Assembly (NCBI GenBank): GCA_030544235.1
Contig: CM060484.1
Span: 12,693,031-12,757,030 of the forward strand
Reading direction: 5' to 3'
From: Lepturacanthus savala
Lineage: Eukaryota > Chordata > Actinopteri > Scombriformes > Trichiuridae
Length of the DNA: 64,000 bases
The position numbers were made by a program, and so were the translations under genes. Positions 13,001 through 24,900 of this stretch are shown here, in pieces (positions within the stretch are counted from its first letter, which is position 1; every line of letters starts with the position of its first letter). The notes under the pieces were generated by a model. It made no database searches. It was given only the letters and a program-made list of their open reading frames with translations, and had not been told where the DNA came from.

Positions 13001-15290
13001 GTATTAATGCGATATTAATGAGACGCGTTCACGGTTCGATGAGCTCCGGTTATTCTGCGTTTGCTGCAGTGGTGCAAGGAAGAAATGGTCTTTACGACCC
13101 GAGCAGATTAAATTTGTAATTTCATTTACTTTTCATGGAAATTATCAATTCAAACGTCAGTATGCGATTGTATATATATATTGTATATTGTATATATTTT
13201 TCCAGATATAAGAGAAGAAATTCAGATGAAAAATTCATCATTTTGATCTTATTTTTATTTACTTTACAAACATATAGCACTGAAATAATACAAAAAATGC
13301 TATTGTTGAACAGCATGTTACTGTTGTAGCAGCTAAATTCCACTACTTTATAATCTTTATAAACCCCTCCAAAGGGGTCAGCAGATAAATGTGAGGGGTC
13401 ATGAGATGAAAACTGGAGAGGAAAGAAGAAGAAAAAAAAACTGATACACAAATCAGTTTTTATTATTTCATTTTTTTCTCTAATCTTTGATTTCTGTTAA
13501 AATATTGGATCATACAGTTTGTACTATTCTTATTTGCACTCGTCCTATCGGCTTCACACTCAGCACTACCCTCCCTCGGGTCCTCTGAAACACACCCAAC
13601 AAGTGTAAAGCTGATCGGATGAATGGTTCTCGAGATATGTGAAGGACAGTCATATAAAGATGCCTCCGTTTGACAGGGCTACATCTGATGGGACTGCAGC
13701 ACCACTTACTGGTGCCAAATTCACCACTGTCACTCAGACATCATATCTACACTTGTCCATCAAATGTGGTTGCTATAGCACCTTTTTTGTCGTATAAGCA
13801 CCAAATTCTGCACATTTCTTACTGGGGTCCCCAGAAACACACCCACTGAGTGCAAAGCAGATCAGATGAACAGTTCTCAAGATTTCCACAAACTGACATA
13901 TACACACATACAGAGATTCCTCACTTTATAGGCAGATATTCAATATTTCTATATGACACATGAACACAACACAGAGAGAATGACTGTACAGTAGCACCGT
14001 CATGTGGTCTCTGACCAAACTGCATTAAATACAAGTTAATGCATCAACATTTCAGTGCATCTATGAAGTATCAACAGAAGGAAAATGATTTTTTATTAAT
14101 TTATGGTGTATATTTTTACATCAGGACAGGTTAAAAAAATCCTAATAACTGAAGCACCACAAGTGCGATTGATTCGAAAAAAAAATGCTTATAAAACAAT
14201 TAAAGATTCATTCAAGATTCTTTAACTTTATTGTCTGCAAAGGTCAGCAGCAGCTGTTCAGCATAAGAAATGGAAACAGCAGCTGGACAGTGATTAGTGG
14301 AGGGCCGTTTAATATTAAGAGAAAGAAACTAATGGATAAAAGAACATGTAAGGACACAGTCAACTGAGAAAGTAACAACTATAAATACACGTCTTTAGTT
14401 TTATTGTGTAGTTCTGTGTTTACTAAAGGCCATGGATAATAATGGTTGTTATGTAAGATAAATTTCCTCCTGGAAGAAAAATAAAGTTAATCTTATCTAA
14501 CTTTGTGAATAGAAGTGATAACTCTGTGCAGGGTTTCGTTTCCACTCTGTTTAACGCGTGTACCTCCAAGTGGGAATTGTGACATCACAACTAGTTCACA
14601 ACACAAACGCTGAGGATTTAAAGTGAAGAATCTTACAGATTCACAGATTCTGGGTTTTTAAAATGAGTGAGACCTAAAATATTACTCAGAGTATTTGTAC
14701 ATGTGGTATTTGCAGTAAAAATTCAGAGTACTTACTTTTAATGCTTACATTTTTTCAAGTACTCTGACCTTTATGTACATTATATTATTATATTATAAGT
14801 ACATCACCAAATGACCACCAAAATATACATAAAGTTCAGAGTACTTTATATTATATGTACATTTTGCCGATCATACATTTACTGCACTTATAATACAAGT
14901 AAACTAAAGATATGATTGTTCAATTCTTTTGTAAATGACACTGCGGATGAATAGGAACCCATTGCTTAAATCACACACACATTTGCATTATATAGATGCG
15001 AATTAATATGTGTTATCCCTGATAAATAAACGCGTAAAGTAATATGGAATAAAAAGTGAATGTCAGGAATCCTCACAGTTGTCCTCCTCTCCCTCCGTCT
15101 GTAAATAGAAACGCTTTAAAAGGTTTTGATTATCAGCAGCAGTTGCCGGGTCTCCAGAGAACCTGGGTTTTTACTGAACATCTTGCCCATGTATGGGGAA
15201 CTTTGCGAGGCCCGGGAGGAGAGGAGGAGGGGAGGGGGGGGTCCAGACTCGTCCCTGTAGACCCCAGCTTCATTAAAACCATCATCGCTT
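13001..15290. other. Intergenic between divergent calcineurin A and myl5 genes
   Basis: AT-rich, with no coding frame of substance. At 13540-13930 there is an interspersed repeat containing two diverged copies of one module about 245 bases apart (about 13583-13650 and 13828-13895), each with a stretch like GAAACACACCCAACAAGTG followed by GATCGGATGAATGGTTCTC. A region of short opposed GAGTACTT/AAGTACTC segments lies at about 14690-14890. Confidence 0.5.
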
Positions 15291-15385
15291 GCCTCTCAGA
15301 CAGCTGCCGTATTTAAAGCCTTTGCCCCCAAATCATTAGACACATTCGCTGCAGCAACAGCTTCACACCGAGGACGAGGAGGAGA
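15290..15385 (+). promoter_or_regulatory. myl5: myl5 core promoter and 5' UTR
   Basis: An E-box CAGCTG (15301-15306) is followed within a few bases by an AT-rich TATTTAAA element (about 15310-15317), about 70 bases upstream of the ATG at 15386. An E-box beside a TATA/MEF2-like element fits a striated-muscle promoter. This is inferred from motif and position only. Confidence 0.5.
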
Positions 15386-17660
15386 GATGGTATGTGATGA
15401 GATTATCCTCTTTTATTCATAGAGCTCCAGTTCATGTCATGAATGTTTATGTCTAAAATGTAATTTAGAACAGTATTTAGAGTGAAAATTGTGGTTATGT
15501 ATATGTATATACATAATGATAAAGAAATGTAGATCTATTTATATTTGCAAATTAAAATCATATATATAATATACAATGAATTTAAATTACAAAATTACAG
15601 ACAGTGCAATTGTGATAATAAATTACAATCTATTTAGATTTAAAAAGTATAATATTAGTACATTTCTATTCATACCATGTGTGTATTGATGTTTGTAGGC
15701 TTTGTAATTAATGTCATTGCATTTAGTATTTTATATATATATACTAAATGCAATAGCATTAATCTATATTTTGGTTTGTAAAACCACAAGTGTACATTTA
15801 ATTCATTCATTCGTTAATTCTAATATAATAATAATAATATAAGTAACAATGATATTAACTGCATTTTTCAAGATATTAACGTTCAATAAAACTAAATAAA
15901 GAATACAATTATTTCATGTTTGTACAGGGTTGAATAGAACTACTGTAGTATATCAACAAATATGAGTGAAACTGGTTGATTATCTAAAAAAAATTATGAA
16001 AGTGGATTTAAAAGTAGACTTTTCTTTGATAAAGGAGAAGAACTACTCAAAGGTCTGCGATATTTGATGGGATTCTTCAATGTGCTGTTAATGATAATAC
16101 GCTATTAACATAAATAAGCTTGTGTTTAATTTACAGTAATTTACAACAAATGATGTTGCCAAACCACAGTGTCTTTGATTTCACTGAATCACAGCTATGA
16201 CAGTTAGCAGTTACAAGAATTATATATTCACCAGGCGAGCAGGAAGACAAAGAAGAAGGAAGGGGGCGCCAAAAGAGCTCAGAGAGCCTCGTCCAACGTT
16301 TTCTCCATGTTTGAACAGGGTCAGATTCAGGAGTTCAAAGAGGTAAAGTCACCACATGTGTCACTGCGAAGCATCACACTCACGGAAAAAAGGTTTTCTC
16401 ACTTATTTGACCATTTCTTTTTTAAAATAAATTCAGGCTTTCACGCTAATCGACCAAAACCGAGACGGATTCATTGACAAAGAGGATCTGAAGGACACCT
16501 ACGCGTCCTTGGGTTTGTGACCCTGATATCAAACAAAGACTGATGGAGAACGTTGGCGTAACTCTCTACTCGTACTGATGCGGCGTTCTGTTTCGTTCAG
16601 GCAAACTCAATGTGAAGGACAATGAGGTGGAGGACATGCTGAAAGAAGCCACCGGCCCCATCAACTTCACCATGTTCCTCAACCTGTTTGGAGAAAAGCT
16701 GCACGGTGAGGCCCAGACACGATTTTAAATATGAAAATATCAAGAGTAAAGGAGTCAAACTCAATTTATTCATAGGTCACATTCAGCACAATTTAATCTC
16801 AAGCAGCTGAGCCAGTAAAAATTAACATATAAATAACAACACCTACAAATATCTGCCCTTATTTTTATGTAAGGAAATACATTATGTATATGAACATCCT
16901 GATAAAATATAACTGATCTATGATACAGACAAAAGCGACAGTACAAACTTTCTGCTTTATTTCTGTGATGCTTTGCACCTTTTTGTGTGGAATGAGACAA
17001 TAAACTAAATATCTTTGAATTTGTTTTATCAGTTTGACACAACCAGACATTTGGAATTCACGTAATATGTCTTGTGGGCAAAATAATTACCCAATGATTC
17101 AAAAATAATAATTACTTAACTGGCAGATAATGTTAAAATGAGCGAAATGAATCACCTGAACAAGTTGTATGAGCTGCCAACAGGTGCGGTCACATGTTTT
17201 GTCTCCGGTTTACAGGCACGGACCCTGAAGAAACCATCTTAAACGCCTTTAAAATGTTCGATCCCGACGCCAAAGGCTTCGTACACAAAGACGAGTGAGT
17301 TGTGCCGTTTAGAGTTTTGGAAATAGTTTGCATCACTTACGCTGTGCAAAAAGAAACTAATATTCCTGTTTATGCAGATTACAGAAGTTGCTGATGACAC
17401 AAGCAGACAGATTTACATCTGAAGAGGTAAAGAATCTATCAGTTTATGGATTTTATGGACTTTTTTTTTCATATATTATGTAGTTAGGAGGAAAACTAGC
17501 ATAGAACCTCAGTTCCATCTGTAACTCTTGCTGCTTGTAATGATCTGTGTGATTGCAGGTGAAGCAGATGTTCCAGTCGTCCAATATTGATGCTGCAGGG
17601 AACCTGGATTATAAATCACTGTGTTATATTATCACACACGGGGAGGAACAGGAGGAATAA
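15386..17660 (+). CDS. myl5: Myosin regulatory light chain 5 (superfast-type), complete
   Basis: Regulatory light chain that wraps the myosin heavy-chain neck in striated muscle. Seven exons with GT/AG borders: 15386-15388 (ATG alone), 16235-16342, 16437-16512, 16601-16705, 17216-17294, 17378-17426 and 17559-17660. They join to 173 residues, the length I recall for human MYL5. The N-terminus (ASRKTKKKEGGAKRAQRASS) matches MYL5 rather than MYL2, MYL7 or MYLPF, and supplies the candidate phosphorylatable serines at 20/21. EF-hand 1 has a good divalent-ion loop starting at D43 (D43, N45, D47, D51). The later EF-hands look degenerate, as usual for this family. A one-codon first exon is typical of this gene group. 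AATAAA at 17713-17718 is the likely polyadenylation signal. Confidence 0.95.
15716..15754. repeat. Perfect 14-bp inverted repeat in myl5 intron 1
   Basis: ATTGCATTTAGTAT (15716-15729) and its exact reverse complement (15741-15754) flank an 11-base TA-rich loop. Function unknown. Confidence 0.8.
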
Positions 17661-17719
17661 TGTGTCTCTGAGCTGCTGCTGGTGGAGAACAATCAAACCT
17701 TCCTTGTATTTAAATAAAA

Positions 17720-18964
17720 CTGGAAAAAATAGCAGCAAACCAGACTTGGAATGTGTTAAGATTTTCACTAAACTGATGGGAATGTCAGTAGTTATGCAGG
17801 AATTTGGTCATAAACCAAACTATTGAAAACATTTCCACCAGATGGTGGCACTGGACGAAAAGTCACCGGATCATCAAAGTTCTTCGAATTCATCCTGAGG
17901 GGAACATCAATGTAACCCACTTAAAAGTTGTTGAGATATTTCAGTTTGAGCGAAACGGATAAACAACAATTAACTTTATTCATATTGAAATGTTTAAATT
18001 TGCACCGGGATCAAATTAAATCCAGCAAATAACGGTGTAGAGTTAAATACCCGAGATAAAACAATATAGGAGATTAACAGATAAAAACAGTGAAATATTA
18101 TTGCTTCCTTTTTAATTATAAAAGTATCGGTTGACCTGAGATCAAAATTTAGAGCCAACCAAGGTCAACATAATTATTGTCTGTGTTATTCTGTGTTACT
18201 TCCATTGAAATAGGACTCTTTTTTTTTCTGTCCCATTGACTACCATGTTAACTCAGCTCTGAAGCTGTGCATCAAAAACATTAGAGTGGTTTATAAATGA
18301 TCACAGCACCTTTATTTTAAATTATACAGACACAGATCATACATCATTGTCACCAGGGAGGTCTTAGGATGCTCATAGAGCCCATGTTCACTTTGAAAAG
18401 TACACCTCTAAACCTGGTTTCCTCGGAATGATCAAAATGTACAATAGTCTCATTTCATGTAAAACAAGTGATGATTTCCTCACAGCATTTAAGACGAGGT
18501 ATCGTAGTGACCTGATGTGACTGATGAAGGAAAATATTTAACAAAATAATTTAAAATAAATCAGCAAACAATAAAACGGGAAAAAAAATCCTCTTTAGAT
18601 GTAGCTCAAATAATCAAATTCAACATAATCTGAGCTTGAAAACATCTTTGTGATGCGGTTTATTGAAGTTCATTAAGTTCATGTGAGGGGTTGAGAGGTC
18701 ATGCAAGTGTTAAAGAGGATGAGAGGAGCACATGTAACATGATTGATTGTGTGTTTGGACTATGCGAATATTAGAAAAAAGATACTTTATTAGAATATTT
18801 GCGACAAACAGCACAGTAAAAAATATATTCTATTAAAAAAAAAAAGACACTCCAGTGTGAAAGGAAACAAACCTATTTACAGTGTGCAGTGCAGGTCGAG
18901 GGGATTTCAGTGAGCAGCTGGTAGGAGGACAGAAGACGGTACATCGTCATGTCTCAGTGCCACA
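17720..18964. other. Convergent intergenic region between myl5 and hpse, with one unexplained coding-like stretch
   Basis: Mostly AT-rich and featureless. On the plus strand at 18368-18520 a frame of 50 codons with ordinary amino-acid composition (containing KPGFLGMIKMYNSL) runs to a TGA and is preceded by an acceptor-like GTCTTAG. I do not recognise it. It may be the tail end of a decayed transposon or gene. The probable hpse polyadenylation signal (minus-strand AATAAA) lies at 18791-18786. Confidence 0.4.
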
Positions 18965-21900
18965 TCAGTGACAGGCTGGAGCGCGGGCATCTGTGAGGAC
19001 ATGGAAGGCCAGAGAGTAACCGGGAAGATGTAGATGTGGAGATGGTGACAGATGGGTTCCTTTAAGGTCAGGGAGTGTTTCATCATCCACCATCCGCAAC
19101 ACTTCTCCGTTGAGTCTCACAGCCCTTCAGAAAACACACAAAAACATTGTCAGAAATTTACAACAGAAATAAGCTTCCAGGCTGATCTTTTAATTTGCCC
19201 CAGTTTATAAATGAATAGTTTCTTTACATTTTAGTTATGATCAGATTTTTTTTTTTAAATTAGGCAAGGTAATCTTGTTTTCGTATAATAAAGATAGTTT
19301 AGCGATAACTGTACGTTCCGCTTTTCAGTTTTCCTTCGTGTCAGCTCACGATGAAAAATAGACCGAATACTTAAATAAGACATTAAAACCAATTACCTTG
19401 AAAGTCTAATAACCTGCAGTACAGATGGTGCCTGACAGGAGTATTTGTCTTCGATAAGAAAAAAATAAGGTTTACTCATCCTAAAATAAGATATTTTAAC
19501 TTTCTTAAATTTCATTTTTTTTTTTGCTGTGAAACTGCATAAAATAAAATTCACACAGAAATTCTTTCACATTTAAATTAAGTGATGAAACATGGCTTTT
19601 CACATGACATGATCAGGCTAACTCAGTGATAAATGGTCGTATTGAGGGAGTGCAGAGGCACCTGGAGTAGAGCCCGTCCTCTCCCTCGTCCGCAGACTGA
19701 AGGACAAAAGCCTCCACTGTGCTGGAAGACACGTGTGAAGGCACGGTGATCCTGGCTGGCTCCTTATTCATGTTCATGGATATCAGCGTGACTGCTCCAG
19801 CCTCGTAGCTGGGAAGGAAAACATAGGTTTTATGCGTGATGTGTGACAGATGAATCAAACGGAAAGTGCGATTTCTGAAGCAGGAGTACCTCTTTTTGTT
19901 TGTGCAGTGCATATACACCCTCACTCTTTGGCTTTCGCCCAAATAGGAAAACGATTTGACTCTCAAAACCTCTGGTCCAACAAGTCTCTTGTAGAGGACA
20001 GACAGCCAATAATCCTAAAAGAAGATACATGACGACTTGATTAGCATTAGCATAAAATAATTATTCAGATCTTTAACTGCATTAAGTGATTTGTGCACTT
20101 TGGAGCAACACAACAAGCTGTAAACACATCTGGTATAGTTTCAGTTTATAAAGTTGCTGTGGCTAACATGAGACCAAAAAAAAAATGTTAACAGTGTCAA
20201 ATTATTTGTGGGGTTCCTCAGGGATCTGTTCTTGGTCCTTGATTTTATTTTAAAATTTAAATATAATTTACATGTTTTAAACACAACTGACTTATTAACT
20301 TAAAATGCAACTGTGGCCAACATGTAGACAAACATCCAGCAGACACAGATGTTAAGAAATATGTTCTTGGTCCTTCACCATTTAAATTTACATGCTAAAA
20401 GATTTTATTCCTGTGCCTTAAAAACATGTCACAAAAATGCTTCTTATGAGCTTCTTCTTATTTTTGAGCTATGTTTGTTGTTCTTTTTTAATTAATATAT
20501 GGATTATTATTATTATATATATGGAATAAAATGAACATATATAGAATTACTCAAGTAAGGTACCTTAAAAATGTGCAGTAGAAAATAAAATGACCTTAGA
20601 CAGACCTTAAATTAAATGATTAATCTGGACCAAACACAACATTTAATTTTCTAAAAATTATGATTGATAGAAGCTCACAGGAAGTGGATCCAGGTTCCCA
20701 TCGACCAGGTGGTAAAACCCAGATCCAATGAACACCTGCCTCATCACCACCTCCATGCCCAGTGTGGCTGCCAGTCCCAATTTATCTAGCCACCTGCAGA
20801 CAGAGCACAGTCATTACTCTGAAACATGATATCATTGTGCTATACATCATGCTCTCCAACGGTTCACATAAGACCCACAGTATGTGAACCACGCGTGATC
20901 CTCATAGTAAGTGAGCAGCAGGCCTGGTTTAAGGTTTGTCATGAGACCGTGGCAGCTGTGTAATCAGTAAACTCAATCAGCCTCATGTAGTAAAGTTGAG
21001 GACAAGCTCTTGTACTCAATTCCCGCATTCCTGGGAACTAAATAATGTGATACGTGCTTCTTTTCCCTCCATTTAGTTGTTTTTCAGAGTAAGTATGAAG
21101 CAGATAACATGACCTACGAGGTCTAGTAAACAAATCCAGTTCATCAGCAGTAATTAGTGAAGGAACCGCAGGTGTGTCACTGTTTACATTCCTCCACATG
21201 TTGAAGTTGTGTACTTAGAGCTGCAGAAAAAGAGATCCATGTTGCATGCCGAGGTAAACAAGCTGATTTTGACATTTTATTGACCAAGTAATGATCCATA
21301 AAATGCAGATGCATAGGCTACAGCACTGTCCTATAGAAGCAGTTGAACATTGACAATATAGCAATCAATGTTTCATTAAAGGTTATGAAACCTCTTTCAC
21401 ATGCAGAAACCAGCATATTAGTAGGATAACTTTCGGCCACTGTTAATGATTTTCACTATTCATACATGCAATGGCAATGCTGCAATAGATGAGGCAAGGG
21501 ACAGTCCAGCAGATGGCGCTAATATCATACTTGGGTTGAGGCTGTATGTACTTTCTTATTAAAGGAACATTATGCAGATAGTTAAAATGTTATACAGACA
21601 CACACACAAAACGTTTTACACACGAGCATGTTAGAAATGTCTTCACATGAGCAAAAGCAGAAATACCATTAAGTGAAAATGATTTAATACAATGTTTTTC
21701 ATTGCAATGGCAATTGAATTAAAATCTGCAGTTTCAACACGTCCTTTATGATAGCTATGCTAATAACGTGTAACAAACCAAACTGTTTTGGTACTGGAAA
21801 TTGTACAAATTTAGTTTTTTTGTTTGTGCAGACTGTTCATTTTATAGTGGTTAGAGTACTGGATTACAGCCAGAGTGGTACCATCTGGATATGACCTCCG

Positions 21901-24900
21901 TTGCGCTACGTTAGCACGTACCCTATCTACCGTTGTGGTATATACGTGTATGTGGTGAAAGACGCGACTTATTAATGTTATGTTTCTTTTGTTGCAATGT
22001 TTTAATATTCAACAAGATTGCAATTTTTTTGTGATCTACTTGAATGAGAAATGCAGATTAAAATACATCATCAGTCTAATTTAATCTTTGGTCAGATGTA
22101 AAGTGACCAAAAGATAAAGATCTCCCGCTTTGTGCCGACAGCTTTTTCATCTTTCCTTGTACCGCGTCTCACATATTGAGACAACTTTCAGGAGTCAAGC
22201 CAATGCAGGGCAGACCTTACTGTATAAAAGTCTGGCTTTTACACAGTCAAACATGGAAGCATGAGCACCAAATTCACCAAAAGATGTCCAGTGTTTACCG
22301 CACATAGAACATTCTGTAGTGAAAACCTAGCACCACAGATTGATTCCACTCCAATAAAGTAGGACAACACATAAACCACACAACGCAGCAGGAGCTGTGT
22401 GGCATCAGCCGCTTAATGAACTGGAGGTGATGCACGGTTACTATGACAGCCAAACAGTACTGGGAGAAGCACAACTCAGACCTCAAGTTACATTATGTTA
22501 CAATTGTTCCAGAAACTCAATTTCTTCATCTATGTGGCATGCACACTATTTAAAACAAAAAAAAATAATCAGGGACTTCATGATCAATTACCATGGCAAC
22601 GATTGAAACTTTGAAGCTTTGATTTTTTGGGTCAGCCCTAATGCTTATATTATAAATTCCACACTGTCCCACACTTAGTTAGTTTGGATCCTACTCAGAC
22701 GCATGTAAACTCTTTACGCTCATTACACTAAACATTACTCTTCCTAGTAATGGTCCTGCCTTCATTCACAACACAGCGATCTGGCCGACATATTCTGTAA
22801 TGTTACTAGGTCTGAAGGTAACATTGCATTGCCAGTAAAGTATCTGGCTCTCATTTACACAAGGCCCCTTCTGGAACATTTCCGGAAAAGGCTGCATGTG
22901 TGAAAGGGGCTTAATATACAAAATAAATATGTTCCAGATAGATTTTTTTCTGTTATCAGTGCCTCCAACAACAAATAGAGTATAGAAAAAATCAGAAGTC
23001 AAAAGCCTCTGCTTTTTGAAACCAGTTTGACTTTCAGAAACCGGATTAAATCCTGATATTTCATTGTGAGCAGAATGCTGACAAAGGATTCACCAGGGCG
23101 TAAAGAATCCAAATAACCTATATCGTATCTGACTCTCAGACTGGTTTCAGTCTTAACTTGATACTTGACTTGTTTCCAACTTTTTTAAACTCACATGAAT
23201 CCAGCAACGAAGGCGTCAGACAGTCCTGGAGCTCCCCCTCCGAAGGCAGAGCTTGTCTCTCCGAGCCACACCGTTTTCCCCGGAGACACACTGTTCACTC
23301 TCTGAAACACAGATCCACTTCAACATCTCAACGTCACACATAAGAGTCACTTCATCTGGACAATATTACCTGCAGGACTTCATGGGTCTTCAAGGTCAGA
23401 GTGTCCAGATATTCTGCATCCAGAAATTGCTCCAGCGACGTGTCTTTTCCATTCGTATAATAACTAGGAAACATGAGCCGAGTCAAAAAAGCTTCTTCTG
23501 GAGAACAAAACGGCAACAACAGAAAAGGAAACATTACATGTTTTAAGGCTAACTTTACTAATTTGAAGCTAACTTTACATTTTTTTAATGCTAACCTTTA
23601 TTATTTAATGTTAACGTTACACTTTTTTTTTTTAAAGCTAGATATTCTGCATCTAGAAATTGTCCAGCGACGTGTCTTTTCTATTCGTATAACTAGGAAA
23701 CATGAGCCGAGTCAAAAAAGCTTCTTCTGAAGAACACTTTTTAATGTAACTTTTCTAATTTGAAGCTAACTTTCGTTTTTTATTGCTAACCATAATTATT
23801 TAATGCTAAGTTTAAACTTTTGTAATGCTAACCTTACACTTTTTTTTGATGCTAACCTTTTTTTTATTGAATACTAACTTTAATTTTAGAATGCTAACAT
23901 TACTGTTTAAATGTTTAAGTCACTTGATAACATAATGCTAACATAATGCTAACATCACTGTTTAGAATGCCAACATTAATTTTATACTGCTAACTAATTT
24001 TATAATGCAAGAATTATTGTTTAAAATTCTAAAATCAATAAATGCTAACTCTACTTTTTTAAGACTGAATTTAAATAATTTAATGTTAATGTTTTTGTGC
24101 AAACATAACCTTTTTTAAGATTTACTTTACTTGCTTGAATGCTAAATTTGCAATTTAAAGGAGTCAACATCACTTATTTAATGCTAACTTTACATTCTTG
24201 TATGCTAATAGGGTTAAGCAAGGTTTTTAGCACCAATTTTCCAAAAAAAAATCAGTGTTTCCATGCTCTCCTGTTCTGTGAATAGTAGCAGATAAACTAA
24301 TTCTCCAGTTGGTGCAATTAAACTGTTGCAGATAAGGAGACAAAACAAGATGATGTGATTAAAAGAGTCATAGCACAAAAGATGGAAGACCTGATGGAAA
24401 TATGGCATTTCTGTAAGTTTCCTGTGCTGATTTGTGAATTTTTACGGCTTCCATAATACTCCACACAGACCTGATGTTTTCAGCTCTTCTTCATCATTCA
24501 GGTACATCCTCATTTATTCACTCAGTCTGGTTACATTTGATTTTCATCCACACGACTACTTTTACTTCTCAGACAACAGGAAACAGTTTTTTTTGCAAAG
24601 TGAACATGTAAATGAAAAAAGGTGAATGGAAACACACCAATTGTAAAACTGTAGTATGAGGTCAAAGTAAAATGGGAACTCACTGGTGCCAGGTGATGGC
24701 GTCGACTGCTGCAACTCCAGTCGGCAGAAACCTGCAGCAAGGACAAACAGTGGAGGGAATATAAGTCAGAAGTGGAAGAAGGTGGTTGCAACTGAGATAA
24801 GTGTGGAAATATTTTAAAAACCACAACTAAGTTCTAGAGTTACTTAGTGCATTAGAAGAGTTATCCCAGTAATTAAATCTTATCTAAGTACAACAGCAAT

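Noticed and set aside
15056..15316. 86-codon plus-strand frame upstream of myl5
   Set aside because: It lies in the promoter region, ends at the TATTTAAA element and resembles no protein.
21846..21900. Possible tRNA gene or tRNA-derived SINE (TAGTGGTTAGAGTACTGG)
   Set aside because: It resembles the D-arm/A-box region, but no T-arm B-box or paired acceptor stem can be found at proper spacing.
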